Assembly (NCBI GenBank): GCA_903821605.1
Contig: CAIJLZ010000019.1
Span: 1-38,963, forward strand
DNA: 38,963 nucleotides
Origin: an uncultured Sphingomonadales bacterium
Lineage (GTDB): Bacteria > Pseudomonadota > Alphaproteobacteria > Sphingomonadales > Sphingomonadaceae
Direction: 5' to 3'
Every line of letters begins with the position of its first letter. The stretch's first letter is position 1. The notes under the pieces were generated by a model that was not told where the DNA came from, made no database searches, and saw only the letters and a program-made list of their open reading frames with translations. Position numbers and translations under genes: made by a program. This document shows, in pieces, positions 1-7,331 of the stretch.

Positions 1-39
1 ACCCGCTCAGCGGAGGCTTTCACCGGCGATTTTGCGTTA

Positions 40-94
40 GAGGGTTTGGGCTTCATCTTCGTTCCTTCGTCACTACGACGAAGCCCAAACCCTC
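40..94. repeat. Perfect 15-bp inverted repeat
   Basis: The arm at 40-54 (GAGGGTTTGGGCTTC) is exactly matched by its reverse complement at 80-94, with a 25-nt loop. Neither outer side has a run of T, so a classical intrinsic terminator is doubtful. It lies immediately upstream of an hsdS remnant whose reading frame is broken at 123-125. It may be a small inserted palindromic element, a transcription attenuator, or a recombination scar. Confidence 0.7.
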
Positions 95-125
95 CTTAAA
101 TTACAACCTCAAATCTGTGCCGTAG

Positions 126-257
126 GTGCTGACGGGGAACAATGCATGGCTCCAAAACCGAAGCCTCTCCGCCTCCCGCGATCTCCTGCTCCCCCGCCTG
201 ATCTCCGGTCAGCTCTCAGTCGAAGCCGCCGAACGCGCACTAGAGGTCGCTGCATGA
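126..257 (+). pseudogene. hsdS: 3' remnant of a type I restriction specificity subunit (hsdS)
   Basis: The frame ending at TGA 255-257 encodes a 43-residue tail containing SRDLLLPRLISGQLSV. This closely matches the conserved C-terminal end of HsdS proteins (consensus RDLLLPRLISGEL). The frame is closed by TAG at 123-125, and the sequence further upstream, which holds the palindrome at 40-94, does not read as HsdS in any frame. What is seen is therefore only the 3' end of hsdS. The TGA overlaps the ATG of the next gene (ATGA), the usual coupling of an hsd operon, so the HEPN gene and hsdR were probably once downstream cistrons of hsdM-hsdS. An intact hsdS could still exist left of the window; that cannot be seen here. 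Confidence 0.55.
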
Positions 258-856
258 CCGAGATCACGAAGGAGCACGTCGAGTGGGCCGTGGTCGATCG
301 AATGTGCCAAATGCTCGTAGCGCCACCTTCAAAGAACTTCGGCGTCACTGAGACCTATGCGCTGTTCACCACGACGTTGTGTTGGGTCTTACAGCACATC
401 CGTATAGAAGAAGCCGAGGACCAGAGCGGAAAGCATCAGGCTGCACGCCAACTACACAGCCAACTCAAAAGCGTGATGGCCTGCGATCCGCCCTGGAGCG
501 TTCATACGAACTCCACGCCTCGAGTTGATCAACTCAACGGCAAGGGGATTTCGGTACCAACATCCAAGGGGTTTGAGGGATGTTCGGTTGCAAAGCTGCT
601 AATAGCTTTACGAAACGCCTTGGCACACGGTGATAGTCGTAACGTCCTACCTTTCAACCAGGGTGGTCTGCTGGCCGGGTTTACCTTTTCATACTCGAAT
701 GCTGGGCGTGAGATCACCCTTTTGCAAAGTGACATGCAGAGGATCGGCAGTGAACTCGCGCGGCTTTACTGCAACGCGGTCCAACAAGGGGCCGAACGAT
801 ACGACGGAGACAACTTCAAGGCGGATGCTGCATCCATCCGGGAGATAGCCGCATGA
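254..856 (+). CDS. HEPN-fold protein, putative RNase, inside the hsd operon
   Basis: This is a 200-residue protein. The ATG at 254 is preferred over an ATG at 146 because it overlaps the hsdS stop as ATGA and because the extra 36 residues are low-complexity and read in the frame opposite to HsdS. Residues 117-125 read IALRNALAH: R120-N121-x3-H125 is the R-N-x(3)-H signature of HEPN ribonucleases, in a helical context. The tail (LLAGFTFSY, then ITLLQSD and a final helix) resembles the HEPN group described on plasmid pEK499. HEPN proteins of defence loci usually cleave RNA as toxins or abortive-infection effectors. Lying between hsdS and hsdR suggests a role tied to restriction, for example killing the cell when restriction is inhibited; this is inference. 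No signal peptide or membrane segment is visible. Confidence 0.65.
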   Translation: MTEITKEHVEWAVVDRMCQMLVAPPSKNFGVTETYALFTTTLCWVLQHIRIEEAEDQSGKHQAARQLHSQLKSVMACDPPWSVHTNSTPRVDQLNGKGISVPTSKGFEGCSVAKLLIALRNALAHGDSRNVLPFNQGGLLAGFTFSYSNAGREITLLQSDMQRIGSELARLYCNAVQQGAERYDGDNFKADAASIREIAA

Positions 857-921
857 TGTCTACTTTTCGCCCCAATCTCCAGGCCGTCGTTGAATTGATG
901 GCTATGGCCATGTCGATCTGA
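853..921 (+). CDS. 22-codon ORF bridging the HEPN gene and hsdR
   Basis: ATG 853 overlaps the HEPN gene stop (ATGA), and the ORF's own TGA at 919-921 overlaps the hsdR ATG at 921. The predicted peptide begins MMSTFRPNL and ends AMAMSI. No good Shine-Dalgarno sequence precedes hsdR, so ribosomes may reach hsdR by termination-reinitiation through this mini-cistron. It may have no peptide function and could be chance; conservation of the double overlap would decide. Confidence 0.35.
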   Translation: MMSTFRPNLQAVVELMAMAMSI

Positions 922-3900
922 TGGCCCAGTCACTCTCCGGTATCGTCGCCTCCGAGGATGGCATTGTCGAAAAGCCTGCCCTGGCGCTCCTTCAGGAACT
1001 CGGCTGGACCCCAATGAACCTGATGGACGAAGTGCCAGGATTGGCAAACCCGACGGGTCGTACGAGCTTCCACCAGGCCTGGCTACCGGCACGGCTCCGT
1101 GCGGCCCTAAAGAAGCTTAACCCGAACCTACCAGACGACGCGTTGCGACAGGCGGAGAACGAGCTCACCCGCGACCGCTCGGCCATGTTGCCCCTCAATG
1201 CCAACCGTGAGGTGCTTTCGCTCCTGATCGATGGTGTTCCCGTGCAGGTCCGGCGTGATGATGGTGGTTTTGACGACCTGTTGGTCCGGGTGATCGATTG
1301 GCGCGATGTGGGCGAGAATGACTTTGTGGCAGCCAGCCAGATCTGGATCCACGGGGTGCTACACAAGCGTCGTCCCGATACCATCGGCTTCGTCAATGGC
1401 CTGCCCTTGATGTTGGCGGAGTGGAAGTCGCCGACCTGTCCAATCGTAGATGCCCATGAGAACAACCTGCGCGACTATCGCGACACCATCCCCCAGCTCT
1501 TCCATGCCAATGGTTTCGTTCTCCTGTCGAATGGCCTTGAAGCTGTCATGGGGGCAAGCCATGCACCCTTCGACGTCTTCGCACCCTGGAAGCGGCTGGA
1601 AGAAGGTGGGCCGGAAGACCCAAGCTTGGAGACGATGCTACGGGCTACCTGCGAGCCTTCGCGTTTCCTCGACCTGATCGAGAACTTCCTGCTGTTCGAC
1701 GAGGCTCGCGGTGGCCTGCGTAAGGTCGTTGGCAAATACCACCAAGTCCTTGGGGTCAATCGGGCCATCGAGGCCGTTGAGCACATTGAGCACAATAAGG
1801 GCCGCTTGGGCGTCTTCTGGCACACCCAGGGCTCCGGTAAGAGCCTTTCCATGGTCATGTTCGCCGAGAAGGTGCTGCGGCGACTGGGCGGCAATTACAC
1901 CTTCGTGATCGTCACTGACCGCACCGAGCTGGATGACCAGATCGCCGGACAGTTCGCCTCGGTCGGGGCGTTGACCAAGGACATTCATCAGGCCCAGGCA
2001 GGCAGCAGGGCGCATCTGAGAGAGCTCCTAGCTGGTAACGAGCGGTATGTCTTCACCCTGATCCACAAGTTCGGCACGGCTGATCAGGAGGCCATGCCGG
2101 TCCTTTCGGATCGCTCGGACATCATCGTGATCACTGATGAAGCGCATCGCAGCCAATATGATCAGCTCGCGGCGAACATGCGGGCAGCACTTCCCAACGC
2201 CGCGTTCATCGGCTTCACGGGAACCCCACTCATTCAGGGCGAAGAGAGCCGCACGCGGGAGGTGTTTGGCGACTACATCTCGGTTTATGACTTTGCCCAG
2301 TCGGTGAAGGATGGCGCGACCGTCCCGCTGTTCTACGAGGCCCGCAAGCCCGAGTTGCAGCTTAACGCCGATGAGCTCCGGGAGGAACTTGATGCCCTTC
2401 TCGACAACGCGATGCTGGATGAGGCCCAGGAGGCCAAGCTCAACCGTGAGTTCGCCCGGCAATACACGCTGATCACGAACCCTGATCGGCTCGATAAGGT
2501 CGCGGAGGATGTGGCGCTCCACTTCGCCATGCGCGGTTATCGCGGCAAGGGTATGTTCGTCGCGATCGACAAGGCCACAGCCGTATTGATGCACGATAAG
2601 GTCAAGACGGCGGCCGCAAGGCTGATCGAACAGGACGAGGCACGACTGAAGACCGCTCATGAAGCCGAGGGTGCCGCGATCGCCGAACGCCTCCAGTGGC
2701 TCCGTGAGCTCGATATGGCAGTGGTCGTCAGCCAGGGTCAGAACGAGATCGACGACCTGAAGAAGAAGGGTCTCGACATCCTGCCACACAGGGCGCGGAT
2801 GCAGAAAGAAGACCTGGAGGCAAAGTTCAAGGACGCCAACGATCCGCTGCGCCTGGTGTTCGTATGCGCCATGTGGATCACTGGGTTCGACGTGCCCTCG
2901 ATCGGTACCGTCTACCTTGACCGGCCGATGAAGAACCACACCCTGATGCAGACCATCGCCCGCGCCAACCGGAGGGCTGAAGGCAAGACTTCTGGCGTCA
3001 TCGTCGATTATGTTGGGGTCTTTGGGAACCTCCAGAAGGCACTGGCCGTCTATGCAGGCGGTGCCGGGAATGGTGAACCACCGATCAAGGACAAGAAGGC
3101 CCTTGTCGCCGCACTGGAACAGGCGCTGGAGACAGCCACGGCGTTCGTGGAGCCACTGGGCGTCGATGTGCACGCGATCATGGCCGTGAAGGACTTTCCG
3201 CGCCTGGCGCTAATCAACCAGGCCATTGAGAAGCTGGTGGCACCAGACGAAACCAGGCGGGAGTTCCTGCGCCTCACTGGAGCCGTTACGCGGGCCTACA
3301 AGGCCTTACTGCCCGATGAGCGGGCTGCGCCCTTCCTTAAGCCTGTCGCAGTCCTACACACCCTCTCAGACGCTGTGAGGGCCAAGCTGGGGCCGGTGGA
3401 TATTAGGGCCATTTCCGCTCGCATTGCCCAACTCCTTGATGAGAAGATCGATGGGGTGGCAATCCTGACACCGATCGTGGAGGGTGATGCTGCCGAGGGT
3501 CGTGTGAACCTGTCAGACATTGATTTCGATAAGCTGGCCACACTCTTCGCCGTGAGCCCCAAGGTGACCGCAGAGCGCCTGCGTGAGGATGCCGAGGACA
3601 AAGCTAAGGCCATGGCAGAAAGCAACCCGACGCGCGTGAAGCTGGTGGAGCGGCTGGAGAAGCTCGTCGCGGAATACAACGCAGGGTCGATCGATGCCGA
3701 GGAGTTCTTCAAGGCCCTCAAGGCCTTCGTGGGCGACATGGACGAAGAGGAGCAGCGAGCGGCCCGTGAGGGTTTAACCGAGGAAGAGTTGGCTATCTTC
3801 GATTTGCTTACAAAACCGGAACCGAAGTTGACCAAGGCTCAGACAATTGATGTCAAGAAGGCCGCTCGAGATCTTCTTGAAAGGCTGCATGGGCTGGTCG

Positions 3901-4079
3901 ATGCGGTGGACTGGCTGAAGGGGCAGGAGACGCGTGGGGCAGTCCTCTCGGCTATTCGCACCACCCTGGATCAAGAGCTCCCTATGGATCCTTACCCAGA
4001 AGACATGCTCCTTGAGAAGATCGGCAACGTCTGGGAGTTTGTGTTACGACGGTATACAGGTAGCGCGGCGGCAATATGA
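921..4079 (+). CDS. hsdR: Type I restriction endonuclease, R subunit (HsdR)
   Basis: The protein has 1052 residues, normal for HsdR, and appears intact. The N-terminal nuclease domain carries P152-D153 ... E167-W-K169, a PD-(D/E)xK site. The family's following QxxxY motif appears as N182-x3-Y186. The superfamily 2 translocase follows: Walker A TQGSGKS at 302-308, DEAH at 406-409, GFTGTP at 431-436, and a motif VI ARANRR region near 680. The C-terminal 250 residues are helical and charged, as expected for the part that contacts the M2S core. HsdR uses ATP to translocate DNA and cleaves distant from the unmethylated recognition site. It needs HsdM and HsdS, which would lie left of the window; only a scrap of hsdS is visible. 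If no intact hsdM/hsdS exist nearby, this subunit would be an orphan. Confidence 0.95.
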   Translation: MAQSLSGIVASEDGIVEKPALALLQELGWTPMNLMDEVPGLANPTGRTSFHQAWLPARLRAALKKLNPNLPDDALRQAENELTRDRSAMLPLNANREVLSLLIDGVPVQVRRDDGGFDDLLVRVIDWRDVGENDFVAASQIWIHGVLHKRRPDTIGFVNGLPLMLAEWKSPTCPIVDAHENNLRDYRDTIPQLFHANGFVLLSNGLEAVMGASHAPFDVFAPWKRLEEGGPEDPSLETMLRATCEPSRFLDLIENFLLFDEARGGLRKVVGKYHQVLGVNRAIEAVEHIEHNKGRLGVFWHTQGSGKSLSMVMFAEKVLRRLGGNYTFVIVTDRTELDDQIAGQFASVGALTKDIHQAQAGSRAHLRELLAGNERYVFTLIHKFGTADQEAMPVLSDRSDIIVITDEAHRSQYDQLAANMRAALPNAAFIGFTGTPLIQGEESRTREVFGDYISVYDFAQSVKDGATVPLFYEARKPELQLNADELREELDALLDNAMLDEAQEAKLNREFARQYTLITNPDRLDKVAEDVALHFAMRGYRGKGMFVAIDKATAVLMHDKVKTAAARLIEQDEARLKTAHEAEGAAIAERLQWLRELDMAVVVSQGQNEIDDLKKKGLDILPHRARMQKEDLEAKFKDANDPLRLVFVCAMWITGFDVPSIGTVYLDRPMKNHTLMQTIARANRRAEGKTSGVIVDYVGVFGNLQKALAVYAGGAGNGEPPIKDKKALVAALEQALETATAFVEPLGVDVHAIMAVKDFPRLALINQAIEKLVAPDETRREFLRLTGAVTRAYKALLPDERAAPFLKPVAVLHTLSDAVRAKLGPVDIRAISARIAQLLDEKIDGVAILTPIVEGDAAEGRVNLSDIDFDKLATLFAVSPKVTAERLREDAEDKAKAMAESNPTRVKLVERLEKLVAEYNAGSIDAEEFFKALKAFVGDMDEEEQRAAREGLTEEELAIFDLLTKPEPKLTKAQTIDVKKAARDLLERLHGLVDAVDWLKGQETRGAVLSAIRTTLDQELPMDPYPEDMLLEKIGNVWEFVLRRYTGSAAAI

Positions 4080-4095
4080 TAGCTGGGTAAAGCCT

Positions 4096-4794
4096 CTACT
4101 CGCGGCTGAGCGAGGGCACCAGGCGTTGCAGGGCGCACTCGTCTTGTGAAAGCTGGCTGACTGGCTGCCATCTAGCTACCCATCCATCCTCCCCGACCAT
4201 CAGTTCCAGATCCTGGGGTGTTATTCCCATACGAGAACGGAAATTGTCAGGAGCTCTGGCTCTTTCGTCTGCCTCCAAGTCAATGGCGCTATAGGCGATC
4301 CGAAAGATGACGGGAAGCCGGTTAGAACCTCTCCGGCGGGACTGGCTGGCTGCCATGCACGCCCAATTATATGCCTGACGCCAGCTCGGGGCCAGGTATA
4401 CTCCCAGATCCGCGTGATCCCGAAGTTCTGTGGTACCTTTCCAAACCGGTGACCGACCGGGAGACAGTCCTTCTTGTATGATGCCGTGTATATTGCCGAA
4501 GAGGGACCCATGGAACACCCATCGTCTTGCGAACCCATAATGGCTCATCATCAGATCGTTCGCTAGGCTTCTCGCTTCCCTATACCTACTGGTCGCTCTC
4601 GACATGTAATCCTGGCTCGTCTGCCATAGGAAAAAGCGATGGGCAGCATTCAACTGCGGTGCGGAGGTGAAGCTTGGGTCGCCGAGGAGGCCACTAGAAT
4701 TGATAAGTTGTAGATGTGACGATCTATCATCGCTTGGGGCTGCACAGCTGCCAAGAGCGTCTACAACTTCGTCGATAAGATCATCTGTATCCAT
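4096..4794 (-). CDS. Putative ADP-ribosyltransferase-fold protein
   Basis: This 232-residue protein is convergent with hsdR (16 bp apart) and divergent from the HNH gene. The ATG at 4794 is preferred; an in-frame TTG lies at 4803. I do not recognise a named family, but the central region has the layout of an ART fold. There is an H95 in WVFHGS, then a helix and turn (IIQEGL), then Y133 in LGVYLAPSWRQAYNWA, a strand (PVIFRIAY) and E197 in TPQDLELM. Together these form an H-Y-E triad like that of PARP/diphtheria-toxin-type transferases. The first 85 residues are helical with no recognised domain. In a defence island an ART could modify host or phage nucleic acid or protein. Function is inferred from motif spacing only; a structure prediction could refute it. 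Confidence 0.45.
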   Translation of the reverse strand: MDTDDLIDEVVDALGSCAAPSDDRSSHLQLINSSGLLGDPSFTSAPQLNAAHRFFLWQTSQDYMSRATSRYREARSLANDLMMSHYGFARRWVFHGSLFGNIHGIIQEGLSPGRSPVWKGTTELRDHADLGVYLAPSWRQAYNWACMAASQSRRRGSNRLPVIFRIAYSAIDLEADERARAPDNFRSRMGITPQDLELMVGEDGWVARWQPVSQLSQDECALQRLVPSLSRE

Positions 4795-4869
4795 ACCCAG
4801 CAACTCGCTCTTCGAAGATTAACGGTACAGGGCTTGTTGACAACGGAAGCATGCGGCATTCTCTTTAGA

Positions 4870-5691
4870 ATGACCCGACCCTTTATTCAGAACCGCCTCT
4901 ATAACCGTCGTGATGATATCCATGCCGTCTATGGTGGGCAAAGACAAAGTGGGATCGTCACGCCGAAAAATGCGCCGATGATATTCCTGTTTACCAGCCA
5001 TGGTGCCTCAAAGGTTGGCTATGGTGATCGTTGGGAGCCTGACGGTTCTATCTGGTATACAGGCGAGGGTCAGACGGGCTCCATGCAGATGAAGGGCGGC
5101 AACAAGGCTATTAGGGACCACGTAGCATCAGGCCGAGATCTGCTGCTATTTCAAGCTACCGGACATGGTAAGCCGGTGAAGTTCGTCGGGCAGTTTATCC
5201 TCGCTGCATGGAAGACCGAGCAGCAGCTCGGAGCAGACGACCTGATGCGAGAGGCAATCGTTTTCCAGCTCGTCCCCCTGGATGCAGCGGATATCCCACC
5301 AGAACCTTCCTACGGTGACGAGGTGGGAGAGAGCCTCGTGTCTGACTTGGAAACGCTCCGGCAGCGGGCATATGAAGCGGCGGCGCCAGCTACCGTTTCA
5401 GGCAGTGCTAGCCGGACTGTCTACCGCAGAAGCCAGGCTGTAAGACAGTACGTGTTGGCTCGTGCTGGTGGTCAGTGTGAGGCCTGTCAGGCTCCTGCGC
5501 CCTTCATGACGGCCAAGGGAGAACCTTACCTGGAGCCGCACCACATCCTACGTGTCAGTGATGGTGGCCCGGATGATCCTAAGCATGTGGCTGCGGTTTG
5601 TCCCAACTGCCACCGTGCAGCTCATTTGGGCACTGAGGCCCGTACGCTGAAGGAGAAGATGTTGAGGGTGGTAGCTGCCCTAGAGGCATGA
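4870..5691 (+). CDS. HNH endonuclease with N-terminal SRA/PUA-like domain (McrA-like, type IV)
   Basis: The protein has 273 residues from ATG 4870; an in-frame TTG at 4834 would add 12. Residues 35-135 contain D60..IWYTGEGQTG.(M)..GGNKAIRDH....LLLF, the pattern of the SRA/PUA-like domain fused to HNH nucleases such as ScoMcrA, which reads modified bases or backbone. Residues 200-255 form an HNH/McrA nuclease: C203-x2-C206, H224-H225, then CPNCHRAAH (C244, N246, C247, H248, H252), with paired cysteines for a structural zinc. The expected role is cleavage of incoming DNA carrying modified cytosine or phosphorothioate; which modification is recognised cannot be read from sequence. The promoter must lie in the roughly 75-bp divergent gap shared with the ART-like gene. 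Confidence 0.8.
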   Translation: MTRPFIQNRLYNRRDDIHAVYGGQRQSGIVTPKNAPMIFLFTSHGASKVGYGDRWEPDGSIWYTGEGQTGSMQMKGGNKAIRDHVASGRDLLLFQATGHGKPVKFVGQFILAAWKTEQQLGADDLMREAIVFQLVPLDAADIPPEPSYGDEVGESLVSDLETLRQRAYEAAAPATVSGSASRTVYRRSQAVRQYVLARAGGQCEACQAPAPFMTAKGEPYLEPHHILRVSDGGPDDPKHVAAVCPNCHRAAHLGTEARTLKEKMLRVVAALEA

Positions 5692-6060
5692 AGTCGGATC
5701 TATGATCTGAGATATGCGTCACGATTGCTAGCCACGCTTCATAGTCGGACCTGCTGCCGCGCGGCTCCAGCGAAGCCCGCCATTTTGAAAACCTCTTTGC
5801 CGATCGCGCGAGGTACCATCGGGATCGGCAGAGGGGACCCAAGACTTGGGCCCCATTTTCGCCGTAGGACGCCATTGGGGGGGGGGCACCAGCCCCGCTC
5901 GGACTTTCCGGCTGACCGGGGCAGGCGACAGGTGGGGGCGTGCCGCTTGCTGCCGTTCCTTCCGGTGACATTTGCATGACACAAGATCTGTGCGATTGAT
6001 CCGGTTGATTTCGGCTATCCCTAATTGACCTTGGACGTGGGGATCACGAGCATCGGCTGC
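5692..6060. other. Gene-poor GC-rich stretch with a G10 tract
   Basis: I see no convincing gene in this 369-bp gap. It holds a run of ten G (5877-5886) and a short palindrome CCCAAG-a-CTTGGG near 5838-5850. Open frames exist on the minus strand (for example 5739-5984), but their predicted proteins are low-complexity and rich in Arg and Pro, with no motif. The stretch may be a decayed mobile element. Confidence 0.5.
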
Positions 6061-6519
6061 ATGGCCCGGAAGCGACTTCCTCGACCCGAACCGGAAATGC
6101 TCGTCGCGCGGATCGAGAGCTTCGAGCATACCTACTACATTGCAGAAGACCGGGCCAACCGAGAGCCAGTCCAAGACGAAGCCCTCATTGAGATTGTGGG
6201 GCAAGTCGAGTGGGTCAGTCCGCGCCACAAGCAACATCAAGGGGAGAAGGTCGAATTCAGCTTGCTGTGCGCTCAGTCATTCTCAATCGATGCCCCAAAC
6301 ACCACGAGGAGCCATCCCTTCCTCCTGTCGATGAACTTGAAGAAGGGCAATCGATCCTGCATGGCCTATCTTCCCTCCAACGTGTTCTGGTCCATCCCCA
6401 ACATGATCGAGACGAGCAGGGTGACGCATATCGAGGCGCGGTTCGAGCCGCTTCATCGCGGTTCTGGTAGTCTCCTCAGTCTATATCTGATCCCAGAGAC
6501 GAGGCTGTCGCTAACTTAG
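6061..6519 (+). CDS. Hypothetical protein
   Basis: This is a soluble 152-residue protein starting MARKRLPRPEP from ATG 6061; an in-frame TTG at 6025 would add 12 residues but lacks a better ribosome site. It alternates predicted strands (MLVARIESF, YYIAED, ALIEIVGQVEWVS, VEFSLLCAQSF, PFLLSMNL, ATHIEARFEP-like, SLLSLYLI), which suggests an all-beta or alpha/beta domain. No catalytic motif, membrane segment or signal peptide is visible, and I do not recognise the family. It is followed by a CT microsatellite and the serine recombinase gene, on the same strand. Confidence 0.6.
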   Translation: MARKRLPRPEPEMLVARIESFEHTYYIAEDRANREPVQDEALIEIVGQVEWVSPRHKQHQGEKVEFSLLCAQSFSIDAPNTTRSHPFLLSMNLKKGNRSCMAYLPSNVFWSIPNMIETSRVTHIEARFEPLHRGSGSLLSLYLIPETRLSLT

Positions 6520-6539
6520 AGGTCGGGAGATGGTCTCTT

Positions 6540-6581
<42 letters not shown>

Positions 6582-6610
6582 TCGATTTGCTCCAAATGGG
6601 TATACGGATG

Positions 6611-6670
6611 TGAGACAGCGCGGTGAGACAGATTGTGTGTCTCAATAGGATTGACATGATATTTTGAGAC
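6611..6670. promoter_or_regulatory. Cluster of TGAGAC(A) repeats, likely recombinase or repressor binding sites
   Basis: TGAGACA occurs at 6611-6617 and 6624-6630 (direct, 13 bp apart), its inverse TGTCTCA at 6638-6644, and TGAGAC again at 6665-6670. The whole block is bracketed by GTATAC at 6600-6605 and 6671-6676. A serine recombinase starts 44 bp downstream. The arrangement fits either a res-like crossover and accessory site or an operator. Confidence 0.6.
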
Positions 6671-6677
6671 GTATACC
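6651..6677 (+). promoter_or_regulatory. Candidate promoter for the serine recombinase
   Basis: A consensus -35 TTGACA (6651-6656) is followed after 15 bp by TATACC (6672-6677). The spacing is shorter than ideal. The elements overlap the TGAGAC repeat at 6665-6670, so a protein bound there would block this promoter, which would give autoregulation. Confidence 0.4.
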
Positions 6678-6713
6678 GAGGTGACATCTAGAACCTATTG
6701 GGACACCTCAGGC

Positions 6714-7271
6714 ATGTCGACGATCATCGGTTACGCAAGGGCCAGTACGGACGACCAGGACTGCACGATCCAGGAAGAGGCGCTCCGGGCGGCCGGTTGC
6801 ACGATCATCCGCACAGAGAAGAAGAGCGGCACGTCTCGCGAGGGGCGCGAGCAGCTCGAGACGATCCTGGACTTCCTGCACAAGGGTGACACGCTCATGG
6901 TCACCAGGATCGACCGGCTCGCAAGGTCCGTGAAGGACCTGGAGGCGATCGTCGAGGTCATCGAGGACAAGGGGGCCCATCTACGGGCCACCGAGCAGCC
7001 GATCGACACCTCCACACCTGCGGGCATTGCGTTCCTGCAGATGCTGGGGGTGTTCGCCCAGTTCGAGACGGCCTTGCGGAAGGAGCGGCAGCTCGAGGGG
7101 ATCGCCAAGGCCAAGGCGGCAGGTGTGTATCGGGGCAGGAAGCCGTCGGTGCCTATCGAGGACGTGAGACGCCTGAAGGCCGAGGGGGTCAGCCCGACAG
7201 AGATCGGCAAGCGCCTAGGGATCGGTCGTGCCTCGGTCTACCGGGCTCTGGAGGGGCTCTCGAAGCCTTAG
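6714..7271 (+). CDS. Serine recombinase (resolvase/invertase family)
   Basis: The protein has 185 residues, the standard small resolvase size. The ATG at 6714 gives the canonical start MSTIIGYARAS, with catalytic Ser11 and Arg8; an upstream in-frame GTG at 6681 would add an unnatural tail. The catalytic domain continues with TRIDRLARS (Arg65, Arg68, Arg71), then the long dimerisation helix (about 103-135) ending in RGRKP. The C-terminal helix-turn-helix (147-180, TEIGKRLGIGRASVYRAL) binds DNA. Such enzymes resolve cointegrates or invert segments. No transposase accompanies it, so it may act on the repeat cluster just upstream, for island dimer resolution or inversion. Confidence 0.95.
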   Translation: MSTIIGYARASTDDQDCTIQEEALRAAGCTIIRTEKKSGTSREGREQLETILDFLHKGDTLMVTRIDRLARSVKDLEAIVEVIEDKGAHLRATEQPIDTSTPAGIAFLQMLGVFAQFETALRKERQLEGIAKAKAAGVYRGRKPSVPIEDVRRLKAEGVSPTEIGKRLGIGRASVYRALEGLSKP

Positions 7272-7331
7272 AGAGCGCAGGAATATCTCAACTCATCGCG
7301 TCTTTCCCTTTTTCTCTGGTCAGATTTCACT

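Noticed and set aside
146-253. Longer start for the HEPN gene
   Set aside because: The hsdS tail reads in another frame across this stretch and ends in an ATGA overlap with ATG 254; the extra residues are Pro/Arg-rich shadow.
2028-3173. Minus-strand open frame of 381 codons inside hsdR
   Set aside because: Antisense to a complete, motif-rich hsdR; its predicted protein shows no domain.
5739-5984. Minus-strand 81-codon open frame
   Set aside because: No ribosome site or motif, and the composition follows GC-rich non-coding sequence; left as intergenic.
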